Below are positions 27,319 to 37,555 of a stretch of DNA of 64,000 nucleotides, piece after piece. The stretch is from Combretum micranthum. Lineage: Eukaryota > Streptophyta > Magnoliopsida > Myrtales > Combretaceae. How positions within the stretch are numbered: position 1 is the stretch's first letter; every line of letters starts with the position of its first letter. The notes under the pieces are model-generated. The model saw only the letters and a list, made by a program, of their open reading frames with translations. It was not told where the DNA came from and made no database searches. The stretch covers positions 558,001-622,000 of the forward strand of contig JAMXBD010000057.1 of the NCBI GenBank assembly GCA_024138025.1, in the 5' to 3' direction. A program made the translations under genes and the position numbers.

Positions 27319-27612
27319 GGTAAATTACAATAGAATGTATCAACATTTGGGGATAAGTTCATTTAAGGTATCAACATTTTGAGTGGTTAAAAAGATATAT
27401 CAACATTTGGCAAAGTGTATCAAATAAGGTATTAGAGTTTTGAAAGGTCATTTGAGATATTGAGTTTGGATTAGTTTTCAGTTAAATTTCTTTAATTTTC
27501 TATCAATAATCAATTATTGATGTTTTATTTGACTCATTTTACCAAACATTGATACCTCAAAGCATTGACACGTTAAATGAACTCAATGTTGATGCATTTT
27601 GATGTAATTCAT
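27319..27612. mobile_element. MITE with GGTAAATTACA ends
   Basis: The left end GGTAAATTACAATAGAATGT pairs with the reversed right end ATGAATTACATCAAAATGC. Then ATCAACATTTG and AGTTCATTTAA blocks are mirrored. It shares this structure and much sequence with 46799-47155. It sits at the centre of the palindromic element. Confidence 0.6.
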
Positions 27613-27874
27613 ACTTATTGTTACAAATTCGTGACTAGTGTTATGAGACTTTTACTAATAAGTGACCTAAGCTTTGATTGTTCACAGATACGTGATCTTA
27701 TTTTTTCACTTTGCATCAATAATAAATAAAGGACGTGTAAAAAAATTGGTCATGTATCTTTGAAATATTAAAATTCAGGTCACTTGTTTGCAAAAATACC
27801 AAAATACTTATCATGTATTTGTCACAAATAAAATTAAGTAACTAGTTTGCAAAAGTGTCAAGACACATGTTATG

Positions 27875-29611
27875 TGTAATATAAAGATAAATATTTTATA
27901 ATGAAGGGCAAATGTATCGTTTGTTATAAAATAAGAGGATTTTATGGTCAACCCTAATAAATGAGATATACTTAGCAACCCTCACATTAATGATGATTAA
28001 CAAAATTTTAAACATTATGGGGTTGCGTTTTTCCTAAGCTAACCTGTCTTATAAATAGACCCCTTTAGCCTAGTTTTGCGTTATCTTTTCCTAAGCAAAA
28101 ACCTTAGGTAAGTGGATCTCTCTCCAGTCTTTTTCAATTAATTATTTAGGGTTATCTTTCTTATAAGGTTTTTTCATATATTTAAAGGAGATTCAAGATC
28201 TAGTGAAGAAACCCTAAAGTGGATTTGGAGATTTATGGTTTCAATTCAAAACAAAGGTATGATCTTTATTATAATTTTCTGATTTCTAAGATTTATAGAT
28301 TATAGGAATATGATTATAGTGATTAAGAATAGTTAATTGATTGATTTAGGGTTTTTGTTTCAAATCAAGATCTGCAAATTCTAGGTAACTAAGGATCTAT
28401 CCAATCTTGTCATTAAATGAAATTTTATTTGTTGTTGTAAATCAAATTGTTAATTGGAGATTTTATATATGTATTGAAGGAATTGTGGAGAAATTAGAAA
28501 TTGAGGAGAAAGTTGAGTTTGAAGGTTTCATTGAATTATAAACGAATAAGACAGGTGTGTTAACGTCTTTTTGTAGATCTATGATTATGATTTAATTATT
28601 TGTTGCAATTGGAATTGATTAAGATATGCTGTTGATGAGGAATATTTGTGAGATTAGGGTTCCATTCTTTTAAGAAGATCTGTTGGTAGATTAGAGTTTG
28701 GAAGCGAATCTAGGTACGACCATATCTTGTTTGTTGTTTGTGCTTGTAGGATGAGACATGCATATAAACTGAACTAACCCTTACAGGCTTTTAAAAATTG
28801 TATGTTGCTTGTGTTTAGCTGCGGTTAGTAAAAACCACGATAGAAGTGTGATACCAACGCTGGTAACCTGATGATCCTTGTGTGGCGGTCCCAAGTGGTG
28901 ATGCACCTAGAAATGATTCCAGTAGATTAGGAGTCGTTTATAGCTTAATTGTGGAATACAACTATATATATATACACTATTTTATACTATGGTTTTCATC
29001 AAGCTCATGAGTTACTCCAGGTTTAGAATTAGTCATGAATAGTCCTAAACTGTGTTGCTTGCTGGTTAATCAAAAGATAATAAACCTGTGGATGTTGCAT
29101 AAGCATATGATGCATGTGAATTTGCTTGATGTGTATTCATGCACATGTGTGTGTGGTATGACGTACTGGGCATTTTCACTTAATCCTTTATTTTTCAGGC
29201 GCAGGTGAAGATGATGTTGGTTGAGAATTGTCTGGATATGACTTTTATGTTGACCATGAGGGACGACATTAGTAGATTTGACTTTCCTACTGGTGACTAA
29301 CAGATTCTGGATAAAGAAGAATAGGAGAAAAGATCTTTGAAGACTATACAAAGTATATAGAGTTTATTTAGATTATTATTGAAAATATTTATAAGATAAG
29401 TTGCTATGTTTTGGATTTTATATAAGTACTTTTAGATAATATCAATTTATATTTCTAAGAGATGAATTGTAGTAATGATAAATTTAAGTAACCTTTTATG
29501 TGGAATTTGGAGATAATCATATTTGTGGTTTAGTATTTTATAGCCTTGGTGTGTCCTTTTGAAGAGAATGACATGTGGCGAGTTGTAATGTCGTTAAGTT
29601 AGGGTGTTACA
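27875..29611 (+). mobile_element. Solo LTR of a gypsy-type retrotransposon with perfect target duplication
   Basis: Begins TGTAAT and ends GGTGTTACA, near-perfect short inverted ends. The 5-bp flanks are identical: TTATG at 27870-27874 and 29612-29616. A TATA box (TTATAAATAG, 28049-28058) sits about 180 bp in, as expected for an LTR promoter on the plus strand. At 1737 bp with no gag or pol, it is best read as the product of LTR-LTR recombination. Removing it restores a continuous right arm of the palindromic element. The short minus-strand frame at 29070-29351 is not meaningful. Confidence 0.85.
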
Positions 29612-29714
29612 TTATGTATCTACCAAAATTTAAAACTCAAGTAACTTATTTACAAAAGCACAAAAACACAAGTCATATTTTTTTTTTATATTACTATGTA
29701 AAAGAATAATAAAC

Positions 29715-29930
29715 TTACTAAGGAGTCAAACTTTTTATACTATTGTCTTAGAGTAACTTTCATCCATATAACTCTTCTTTACTTTGCAAACAAAATGCTT
29801 CTTTCCCTTGACTATAATACGTTTGGCTGTTTCAAGTAAATTTCTTCCTTCAAGCCGTCATTAAAGATTGTTGTCTTCAGATCTAATTGCTATATCTCTA
29901 AGTCCAAATTGGCAATTATATGATACGGAT
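29715..29930 (-). pseudogene. Ty1/copia pol relic: RT N-terminal part
   Basis: In two minus-strand frames this reads LDLKTTIFNDGLKEEIYLKQ, then VKGKKHFVCKVKKSYM and QWYKKFDS in degraded form. That corresponds to the copia block usually reading DVKTAFLHG-LEEEIYM-QP with KGKE-LVCKL-KSLYGLKQ. It precedes, in minus-strand order, the part at 26260-27187. The two were one gene before the 2.5-kb insertion between them. Confidence 0.8.
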
Positions 29931-30682
29931 TATAGATAAGCAATAAAAAGCTAAAAATCAAATACAAAATCTCAAAACATAGTCAAAATGGCAAGTTCAC
30001 TTATCGATACTATAGTATAAGGATTAAGTACGGGTATCGTTCCTTAGGGATCAATGAGGATTACTGCTTACCCTTCTCCTAAGGTTTAGCCCATAAAAAT
30101 CAAATTTTAGAAAGTAATTCAAAATTATCTAATTATCAATCACAAATCAAATTTTAAGAAAGATTTACAAAGTGCCAAGAATCCCCTAAATTTTGAATCC
30201 TCAATAGGTATCTATGTGATTACGTGCAAGATAATTCCAGTTTTTATTGTGATATTCTTGAAAAGTGGAAATTCCTTGTGTAACTCGATATCTCTATCAG
30301 GACTGTCCAATTCTAATTCTAAGTTGATTAGCAGGTAATCCAATATTGTAAATAATCGATCTTCTAGAAGTACAAAACTTGAAGCATGATTATAAAGAAT
30401 CTATATGCGTTGAATCTATTGTCATACCCCTTCATTTTGACCTTATGGTGATTTTGATGTAGCCATTTTGACAATTGTGTAACTAGGCTTCAAATATCCA
30501 TAAGAAGACCATACCCCTTAATATTTGGGATAACATGAAATGCCACAAAATATGCAAAAGAAATGTTAAACTCAACACACATTGATGGTTATTAGCGAAA
30601 AAAAAAACAATGACATTGAGGAATATATCTAAGCATGAAACTATTGCAACTTAAAAAGACAATAAACAATGTGTACACGTAG
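29931..30682. other. Unassigned repeat-like stretch
   Basis: The phrase ACGGGTATCGTTCCTTAGGGATC (30032-30054) resembles a motif common in plant dispersed repeats, with weaker echoes near 39550 and 45290. TGTCATACCCCTTCATTTTG at 30420 looks like the start of a gypsy LTR, but no matching end was found. Confidence 0.35.
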
Positions 30683-31396
30683 TGTTAGGATACAAGTATG
30701 AGGTTTGAAAAGTCTCATATGGGAAATATGTGGCCCATGTGATGGATTTATTAAAAGAAAGACCCATTAGCCCAATATATTAAGGTTTTAAGGTTAATGC
30801 CATGAATTGCACCTGAACTTTAGTAAAATATGCAATTAGGTACATGAACTTTAAAATTTATCAATTTAATACCTAAATTTTAAAATTAACCAATTTAAAA
30901 CTGAAAGAACTTCTCATGCATACAACAATATCTTCGTCAAGTTTTTTTAGACACTAAATTTATCAATTTCAAAGCTTAAGCACCTAATTGAATACTTTGT
31001 CAATATTTAGGTACCATTCATGATATTATCCCAAAGGTTTTAGGTTATATATCGTATCCAGCCCATTAGTATCTTCTTTCATAAGATCTATTAGTTGAAT
31101 TTCTCTCGGATGAATACTCCTCTTCTCCTAATAAGTGGTAGCAGAGTTGATAGTTGGAAACTTTCATGGTTGACCTCTCACATTCGAAGGAGAGATTGTT
31201 AGGATACAAATGTAAGGTTTGAAAAGTCCTAAATGGGAAATATGTGAATCATGTGATGGATTTATAAGAAGAAAGGTCTATTAAACCAATATCTTAAAAT
31301 TTAAGCTTATATATGGTGTCGACCCTATTATGTCTTCCTTCACAAGATCTACTAGTTGAATTTCTTTCCTTAGTGAACACTCCTTCTCTCCTAACA
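30683..31396 (+). mobile_element. TRIM retrotransposon, complete, with nested MITE
   Basis: The 5' LTR (30683-31133) begins TGTTAGGATACAAG and ends CTCCTAATA; it contains a 243-bp MITE. The 3' LTR (31197-31396, 200 bp) begins TGTTAGGATACAAATG and ends CTCCTAACA. Directly after the 5' LTR is TGGTAGCAGAG (31136-31146), one mismatch from the initiator-Met-tRNA primer site. A purine tract (GAAGGAGAGAT) abuts the 3' LTR. The internal region is only about 63 bp and codes for nothing. It must have moved using another element's enzymes. Confidence 0.82.
30791..31033. mobile_element. MULE-like MITE in the TRIM 5' LTR
   Basis: The termini GGTTAATGCCATGAATTGCA and, reversed, GGATAATATCATGAATGGTA pair at most positions. 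It is flanked by an exact 9-bp duplication, AAGGTTTTA, at 30782-30790 and 31034-31042. Its removal restores co-linearity of the two TRIM LTRs. Confidence 0.82.
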
Positions 31397-31830
31397 TGTA
31401 AAGTGTTATGTTCCTTGCAACCCATCCAATAAAGTGAAAAGAATCAAGTAAGTCCATGTCAAATTAATGTTATACTAAATCAGAGTAAAAGTCTCCTTTT
31501 AATGATTAAGGAATCGATAGAAATTTTCATTTTATTTACCATAAACAAAAAAATGATGAATTCAAGTGTAAATGAGTACAAAAAAAAATTGTGAAATGGG
31601 AAAGACAAAGTAAAAAAGGACTTGCAAAATATATGCCACGGTCTTACTTACTACAAACATCAAGAAAAAATAAAAGAGCATACCAATAATAATGTTGACC
31701 GTAAATAATATATTAAGTGAAAATCTTTCTACCATTGTTAGATATATTTAAGAGCAAGAAAGGAAAACAAAATAATCCCTAAACAACTGGTCGACTTAAC
31801 ATAATGTAGGCATTGATGCATCAACGATAA
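31240..31830 (+). repeat. Older direct duplication, copy A
   Basis: From CATGTGATGGATTTATAAGA (inside the TRIM 3' LTR) to ATGTAGG(C/T)ATTGA this matches 33535-34170 in order and orientation, with many substitutions and indels. Confidence 0.75.
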
Positions 31831-32540
31831 GCAAAGGATCAATAATGAGAATTTTATCTTCAAGTTTACCAAATTGCCTTTCATTCATTAAAGAATCACA
31901 ACATTTGCATCCATATAACTATTACCATATCAATATCTTATTATTTAGCTTAATATTGATAGCGCTAAGGTCGTTAAGTCCATTTGGCATCCGGCATATG
32001 ACAAATGATAAAAAAAAAATTTAATTTTTTCTAACAAATTGTTCGTCAATAAATACGCATAGATAAAAAATATATGACAATTTTTATGAAAACATCAAAT
32101 AAATCACATATAAATAAAATATAGATAAAATATAGCTGTTAATCAGACACATTTACATATAAGAGTTTAGATACATATAAAGATACAAATGAAAAGGAGA
32201 CAATTCAAATGGACCTCATAAATACATCTTGTTCTTCGTCAATTACACTATATTTATTATCTTATTTAAATTTCTAATTAAATAGTTATAATTAGGGTCA
32301 AACAATAATAACTAACATCATAAAAAAATTATTGGCTTAGGGTTGTAAAAGTGAATTATTTGGTTGCTTTATTTTTTTTTTCAATTTTAAAACAGTTTAC
32401 ATTTACATAACCTATAATCAACATAATGAATTACTCTCTCTTTCACCATTTCCTCTCTTTTTGATATTTTTTTTTTATTAACAAACTATTAAGGGGAAAA
32501 TCAAGAATAATTTCTTATTGAAAACAATTTCTCATAGCAT
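31831..32540. other. AT-rich stretch between duplication copy A and a MITE
   Basis: I see no gene or clear repeat structure here. Confidence 0.5.
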
Positions 32541-32549
32541 TTTTATTTA

Positions 32550-32857
32550 GGCTTAATGTAGCGAATTGTACCTAAACTTTTGAAAAATATACAATTAGAT
32601 ACTTGAACTTTGAATTTGGTCAATTTAGTATTTGAAAGAACATTTTATGTAAACCAATAGTACCTCCATCAAATTGGCTAACCATTATCCTACATGACGT
32701 TTTTAATCAGTATGACGAAGGTACTGCTAGCATACACGAAATGTTATTTTAGGTACTAAGTTGGTCAATTTCAATGTTTAGTACTAAATTAATCAATTTC
32801 AAATTTAGATATCTAATTGCATATTTTGGCAAAGTTCATATTTGCTACATTTACCCT
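32550..32857. mobile_element. MULE-like MITE
   Basis: The termini GGCTTAATGTAGCGAATTGT and, reversed, GGGTAAATGTAGCAAATATG pair well, and long imperfect arms follow (CAATTAGATA(C/T)..., GTCAATTTAGTA). Exact 9-bp flanks TTTTATTTA occur at 32541-32549 and 32858-32866. Same family as 5026-5388 and 30791-31033. Confidence 0.8.
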
Positions 32858-32866
32858 TTTTATTTA

Positions 32867-33534
32867 TTATATTATATTATATTTGGCTATTGTGAATTTT
32901 TTAGATCTTTGTTTTCTTATAACTGATTATCTACATGTTGTTGTTATCATAGATTGTATAATTATGAGAAGCATCATTCTATTGAATAACGGGTACTTTC
33001 ATTTTTACTAGTTATTTGGTATAACATTGCACATTGTGGTTTTTGTTTCTTTTTTTTTTATTTTGTTTTTAGTGTGGATCGGTGATAAGATTGAATATAT
33101 AAAGTTAATACAATTGAGTTTTGTCTCTTTGTAAAAATAATGTTCTTAGATTTGATGAGCAAAATGAAAAAGATTCTCATAAAATCTTTGTAAACCCCTT
33201 GCTACTATCTCGCAGTTATATTGCATCTTCTAGTTATCATATTATGATGGAAACAACAAAAATGGATAAAGTTGTTACTCATATCACTTGATTGATGGTA
33301 TCAAAAAAGTATTACCAATGGATTAACCATGTGGTATACAAATGACAATGGAGATTTTGATGTAGTATATGTATAGAGAGAGGGGAAATTGTTTGATTAC
33401 CGACCAGCTAAAATAAAAATTACGCAAATACAAATTATATTAAAATAATTACCAAAATACTGATGAAAAATCTATCAAGTATATGCGATTTATTTACTTT
33501 CACATAAATTGCATGTTATACATGTGGTTTTCTA
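32867..33534. other. AT-rich stretch, no gene seen
   Basis: A 64-codon hydrophobic frame spans 32817-33011, but it overlaps the MITE end and is not supported as a gene. Confidence 0.5.
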
Positions 33535-34170
33535 TTGGATCATGTGATGGATTTATAAGAGGAAAAATCTATTAATTCAATACTTTAAGATTTATGTTAT
33601 ATATGGTACCAACCCTATTGTCTTCTTTCACAAGATCCACTAATTGTGTTTCTCTTCTTAGTGAATGCTCCTCCTCTCCTACATGTAAAGTGTTATGTTC
33701 CTTAAGCCCATCTAGTAAGGAGTATTTTTAAAGGAAAGCACAGATGGACAAGATGTTATCTAGCTTGATAAAGAGAAACAAGTAAGTCCACGCCAAATTA
33801 ATGTAGTACTAAATCAAAGTAGAAGTTCCATTTTGATGATTAAGGAAGCACAAGGAATTTTCATTTTATTCAGCATAAAAAATAAAATGAGGAATTCAAG
33901 CATAAATGGGTGCATAAAAACAAAAATTTGCGAAAAGATAGAGAAAAATCCAAAAAGGACTTACAAAATATATGTCATGGTCTTACTTACTGCGAACATC
34001 AATAAATGATTAAAAAGCATACGAAAGCAATGCAATTGATTGTCATGACATATCAGATGAAATTTTTTTTCTACCTTTATTAGATATATTTAAGAGAAAA
34101 AAAAAGGAAAAAAAATCCTTAAACAACCACTTGACATAAAATAATGTAGGTATTGACGACGAAGCATCAA
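33535..34170 (+). repeat. Older direct duplication, copy B
   Basis: Diverged copy of 31240-31830, including the tail of a TRIM LTR and its right flank (TGTAAAGTGTTATGTTCCTT). It carries a ~50-bp extra segment near 33720-33770. Because LTR and flank are duplicated together, this is a segmental event and not an independent insertion. Confidence 0.75.
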
Positions 34171-34239
34171 CAACAAACAAACAAAGAGTGCTTATGCAAG
34201 CCAAGACACAAACAATTCTCCACATGCATAATCTTCAAC

Positions 34240-35310
34240 TTCTCATGGACATTTGACATTGGGTGGTTCAGCTAGAGTATGGCATAGCCATGCCAAAGTC
34301 TACTGGCTTAACTTCGCCATAGTGACCAAGTGATATGTTTGCCGCCTTGATGTCCCTAGCAGGCAAAGAAAAGTAAAATCAAGGATCTCAAGGGTAAGGG
34401 CTCACAAAAGAGAAAAGTTTGGCACCTATGCACAACATTTCTTGCATGTAAGTATGCAAGCGTAGATAATATTTACTTAGTATAACTGTGAATCACAATT
34501 TGCTTAAATAAGCCAAACTTTTGGAGGAATCCGTGCACTAAGCTACTAGGTATATATTCTATTGATAGGCATAACTTAACCAAGGGCTTATGTTGGGATA
34601 ATATGAGCTTAATTTGAATGATGCCGATGATGTTTTGAATTTCAACTTGATAGGCCCAACACTAGCAAACTAAGCTACCCACGATATTCTCAAGGTCCAT
34701 TAATCATTTTAGGCATACTCGACCTAAGGACCTAAGTTACTCGTTAGTTTAGATTCTTTGGAGCACTTGGAGACTCAACCCAAGATGTTCTACTATTGGG
34801 ATTCCCCCTTCTCCTATCGAGCTTCTCATTGAACAACATCCTCTCAATTCTTAAAACCACCTCAAAGTTGTACCACGCCTTCCCAATTCTTCACATTTCC
34901 AAGTAGGTAACTTAAACTACCCTAAAGGAACGATAAAGTGATTGATCACTACCCTTGTCCAATCGCCCTGCACAAAATAACACTTCTACCACCTTCGGTC
35001 TAGGTCAGTTATCAATTGGGGACCATACCAAATAATGGAAGCATATTCTATGGGCCCCCATTCTAGTATGATCATATCTATGAATAACACATGAGAGCTC
35101 CATGAGAGGTAAGCTAAAAAGTAACCAAAGCTAGCCTAATCAAATCTAAGTCAATTTTATTTCCTTTGATTCTCTCAAGACTCAACAGTAATTTAAGGAT
35201 CAGAGTGGCCACATCGAACCACCTCCTAGTATACCACTAATGAATCTTCTTTGGCTGCAAGCCCATCAAATTTCTACTCAGGAAATATCACCTAAAACAT
35301 ATTCCAAGCG
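34240..35310 (+). mobile_element. GC-richer LTR-like fragment
   Basis: A moderately GC-richer segment without coding signal. Near 35180-35235 the phrase TTTAAGGATCAGAGTGGCCACATCG resembles the CTTAAGTACCAGAGTGATCGCATTGG phrase of the LTR-like segments at 3.7 and 11.9 kb. It is probably a decayed LTR of the same broad type. Confidence 0.35.
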
Positions 35311-36447
35311 AACCAAGAGGATTACATCATCCTATATTGTTGAAAGATGGAAAATGTAAAAGTCCGGCACCAATTATATAAGTGTTATATCTATACTTAT
35401 ATTTGTTATACATATCTAGTTTACATGCTATATGGTATATATGTTGTGCGTATATATGTGCATATGCTATACATTTAGCAAATAAATTAACTATACATAA
35501 CATATACATTATGCGTGTTTTATTTGTTAAATAATATATGTATGTCATATATGTTATATGTATGTTCTATATATGATTTATAATATGCTATACATAAATA
35601 TAATTTGGTTCTTTTATAAATAGTTTTGTTAATTTGTAATTTAATTAGAGGTAATGATTTTATATTTTAACATAATAAAAGCACATAATAATAACATTAT
35701 ATTTTAATGTATTCATGGGTTTGTAAACAGTTTATGTCTTAAACTAAACCCAAACATATGGTCTATTTGTTACGCTATATTCCTGTTATTTTGGTATAAT
35801 ATTTTTATCATTTTCATGCAAATGTTTGTTAAAAAATGGTTACCGATGAAAAACTAACAGTTTTACTTATAAATAAAATAAATAGATATGATCTAAATAT
35901 AATATAAATATGATATAGATAAGTTACAAGTATATTATAAAAATTTTGACGAACTGTTAGACGTGGGTATTAGGGTCTTGATCTTGTAGCACATCAAATT
36001 GCACATACTATTGAACCATCTTAATGACAGTAAGCTTAATTTTAAAATCATTAGCTACCATGCTAGGCTTTGTTATGCTCATATTCGCTCTATCTATGTT
36101 TGCAAAAGTCTAGCATGGTCCTAGGTGGATGATTTACCCAACCTAGATTGTTTTATTCATTTAACACCTCAATTTTGTCTCAAATCTCTTCATCTCCATT
36201 ATTGACAAGATCAACTCTATCGGCCACTTCTGCAGCAAAAATTGACGCTCTTCCCTAACTAAGCGTCTAGAAATTCTTCCTATGTGTTATGGTTTAGAGT
36301 AAAGGGAAATAAAGTTTGTGAGTGACTCCTGGTTATAATCCTACACAATTTTATTTCAACCAAAAAATTAGTCTACAACAGACACACATGCTTAAATTAC
36401 AACAAAACATTAAACAACAAAACTATGTAACAACAATAACAACAAGG
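35311..36447. other. AT-rich stretch with TATA/TATG repeats
   Basis: Degenerate ATATGT/ACATAT repeats fill 35380-35600. The remainder is AT-rich with no gene. Confidence 0.5.
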
Positions 36448-36871
36448 TGTCGACACCCCATTTTTGCCCCCTTTTAAAAATAAAAATACAAAAAAAATGA
36501 AAAATTCAAATAATCATAAAAAAGGATAGAAAATACAATAAAAATTGAAAATTATCAAAAAATACAAAAAGATTAGCTAAATTAAAAATCAACAAAAAAA
36601 TGACCAAATTAAAAAATACTATAAAAATTAAAAAAAAAGAGAAAAGAAACTCATAAAAAACCCATCTTTTAGTAAATAAGCCTTTTAGAATTAAAATAAA
36701 AAATAGAAAATGAAAAAATATAAAAAATATTTCATATTAGTGCACTGAGCTATTTTGAAAATTAATTTGGATCTTGGATCCGTATCAAATTTGGCCTATT
36801 TTTATTGAAAATGCGTTTAGCCTGGTTTGAATTATTTAAATGAATTTTAGGTGAGAAAATGAATAAAAAGC

Positions 36872-36938
36872 CAAGCATAGCTTAGTTGGTTAAGGCTGAG
36901 GAGTGCAAGGGAGGGGACCGGAGTTTGATCCATGCATC
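36872..36938 (+). other. tRNA-like A-box/B-box relic inside the LTR
   Basis: TAGCTTAGTTGG (36878-36889) resembles a tRNA A box, and GAGTTTGATCC (36921-36931) a B box, about 43 bp apart. The T-arm pairs poorly and an acceptor stem is not evident, so this is not a working tRNA. It may be a tRNA-derived SINE head or a captured tRNA. Confidence 0.4.
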
Positions 36939-37436
36939 AACACAATGAAATTTTTTTTTGGGACCGTGCATTACCACTCATGCGTACCCTTTCAATTTCC
37001 ATCCGTTATGTCATTAAACGTGTGAATTATTCCAGAATTTAAATCGTTTAAATGTGGATTTAAGATCAATAATGAAAGGATTCGTAACTCCCCCAACTCT
37101 CTAAATTCTGTAACCTCCGATCTTTTCACTTGCTTGTAACGGCCATTAATGGCCGTGCACCTCTCCATCTTCCTCCATGCTCCTATAAAATGACAACCAA
37201 TTCCTCCTCTTCAACACAAAGAGATCGAAACATAGAAAGAAGATTAGAAAAAAAAAAAGATCTCTCTCGCAACTCTCTTCTCTAATCTCTCTTGTTCTCT
37301 CTCTCTCTCTCTCAATGCCTCTATCTCCATCATACACCAAACCCCGATCATGACCAGCCGCTTCAACCACCACCATCATTGCATGTCACAGCCGCCAACG
37401 AAGCCGACCAGATCATTTGACAAGGTTCCAAATTTT

Positions 37437-37555
37437 TTTTTATTAGTTATTATTATTATCATTGTTTTTGTTGTCGTCGTCGTCCTCGTTATTGTCATCG
37501 TTGTTGTCGTCGTCGTCGTTGTTGCTATTGTTGCTGATGTCGTTGTTATTGTTTT
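37437..37555 (+). repeat. Imperfect GTY trinucleotide repeat
   Basis: TTATTATTATCATTG then many GTC/GTT/GTY triplets. The valine- and threonine-rich frames on either strand here (37350-37582) are by-products of the repeat. Confidence 0.88.

Larger units (their letters stand above)
27188..29700. mobile_element. Palindromic (foldback-like) element inside the copia relic
   Basis: The left arm (27188-27318) consists of ATGT(C/A)ATGTATTTTGGTA...ACAAATGA-type repeats. The right arm (27630-27874 plus 29612-29700) has the same motifs on the opposite strand (ATACCAAAATACTTATCATG, GTCAAGACACATGT, GCACAAAAACACAAGTCAT). Units of roughly 70 bp repeat within the arms. The element is interrupted by a MITE and a solo LTR. 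It separates two parts of one copia RT, so it is younger than the copia element. Confidence 0.55.

Noticed and set aside
32817..33011. 64-codon hydrophobic frame
   Set aside because: It starts inside a MITE arm and has no family resemblance; AT-rich DNA readily gives such hydrophobic frames.
36872..36938. A functional tRNA gene
   Set aside because: A and B boxes are present, but there is no acceptor stem and the T-arm pairs poorly.
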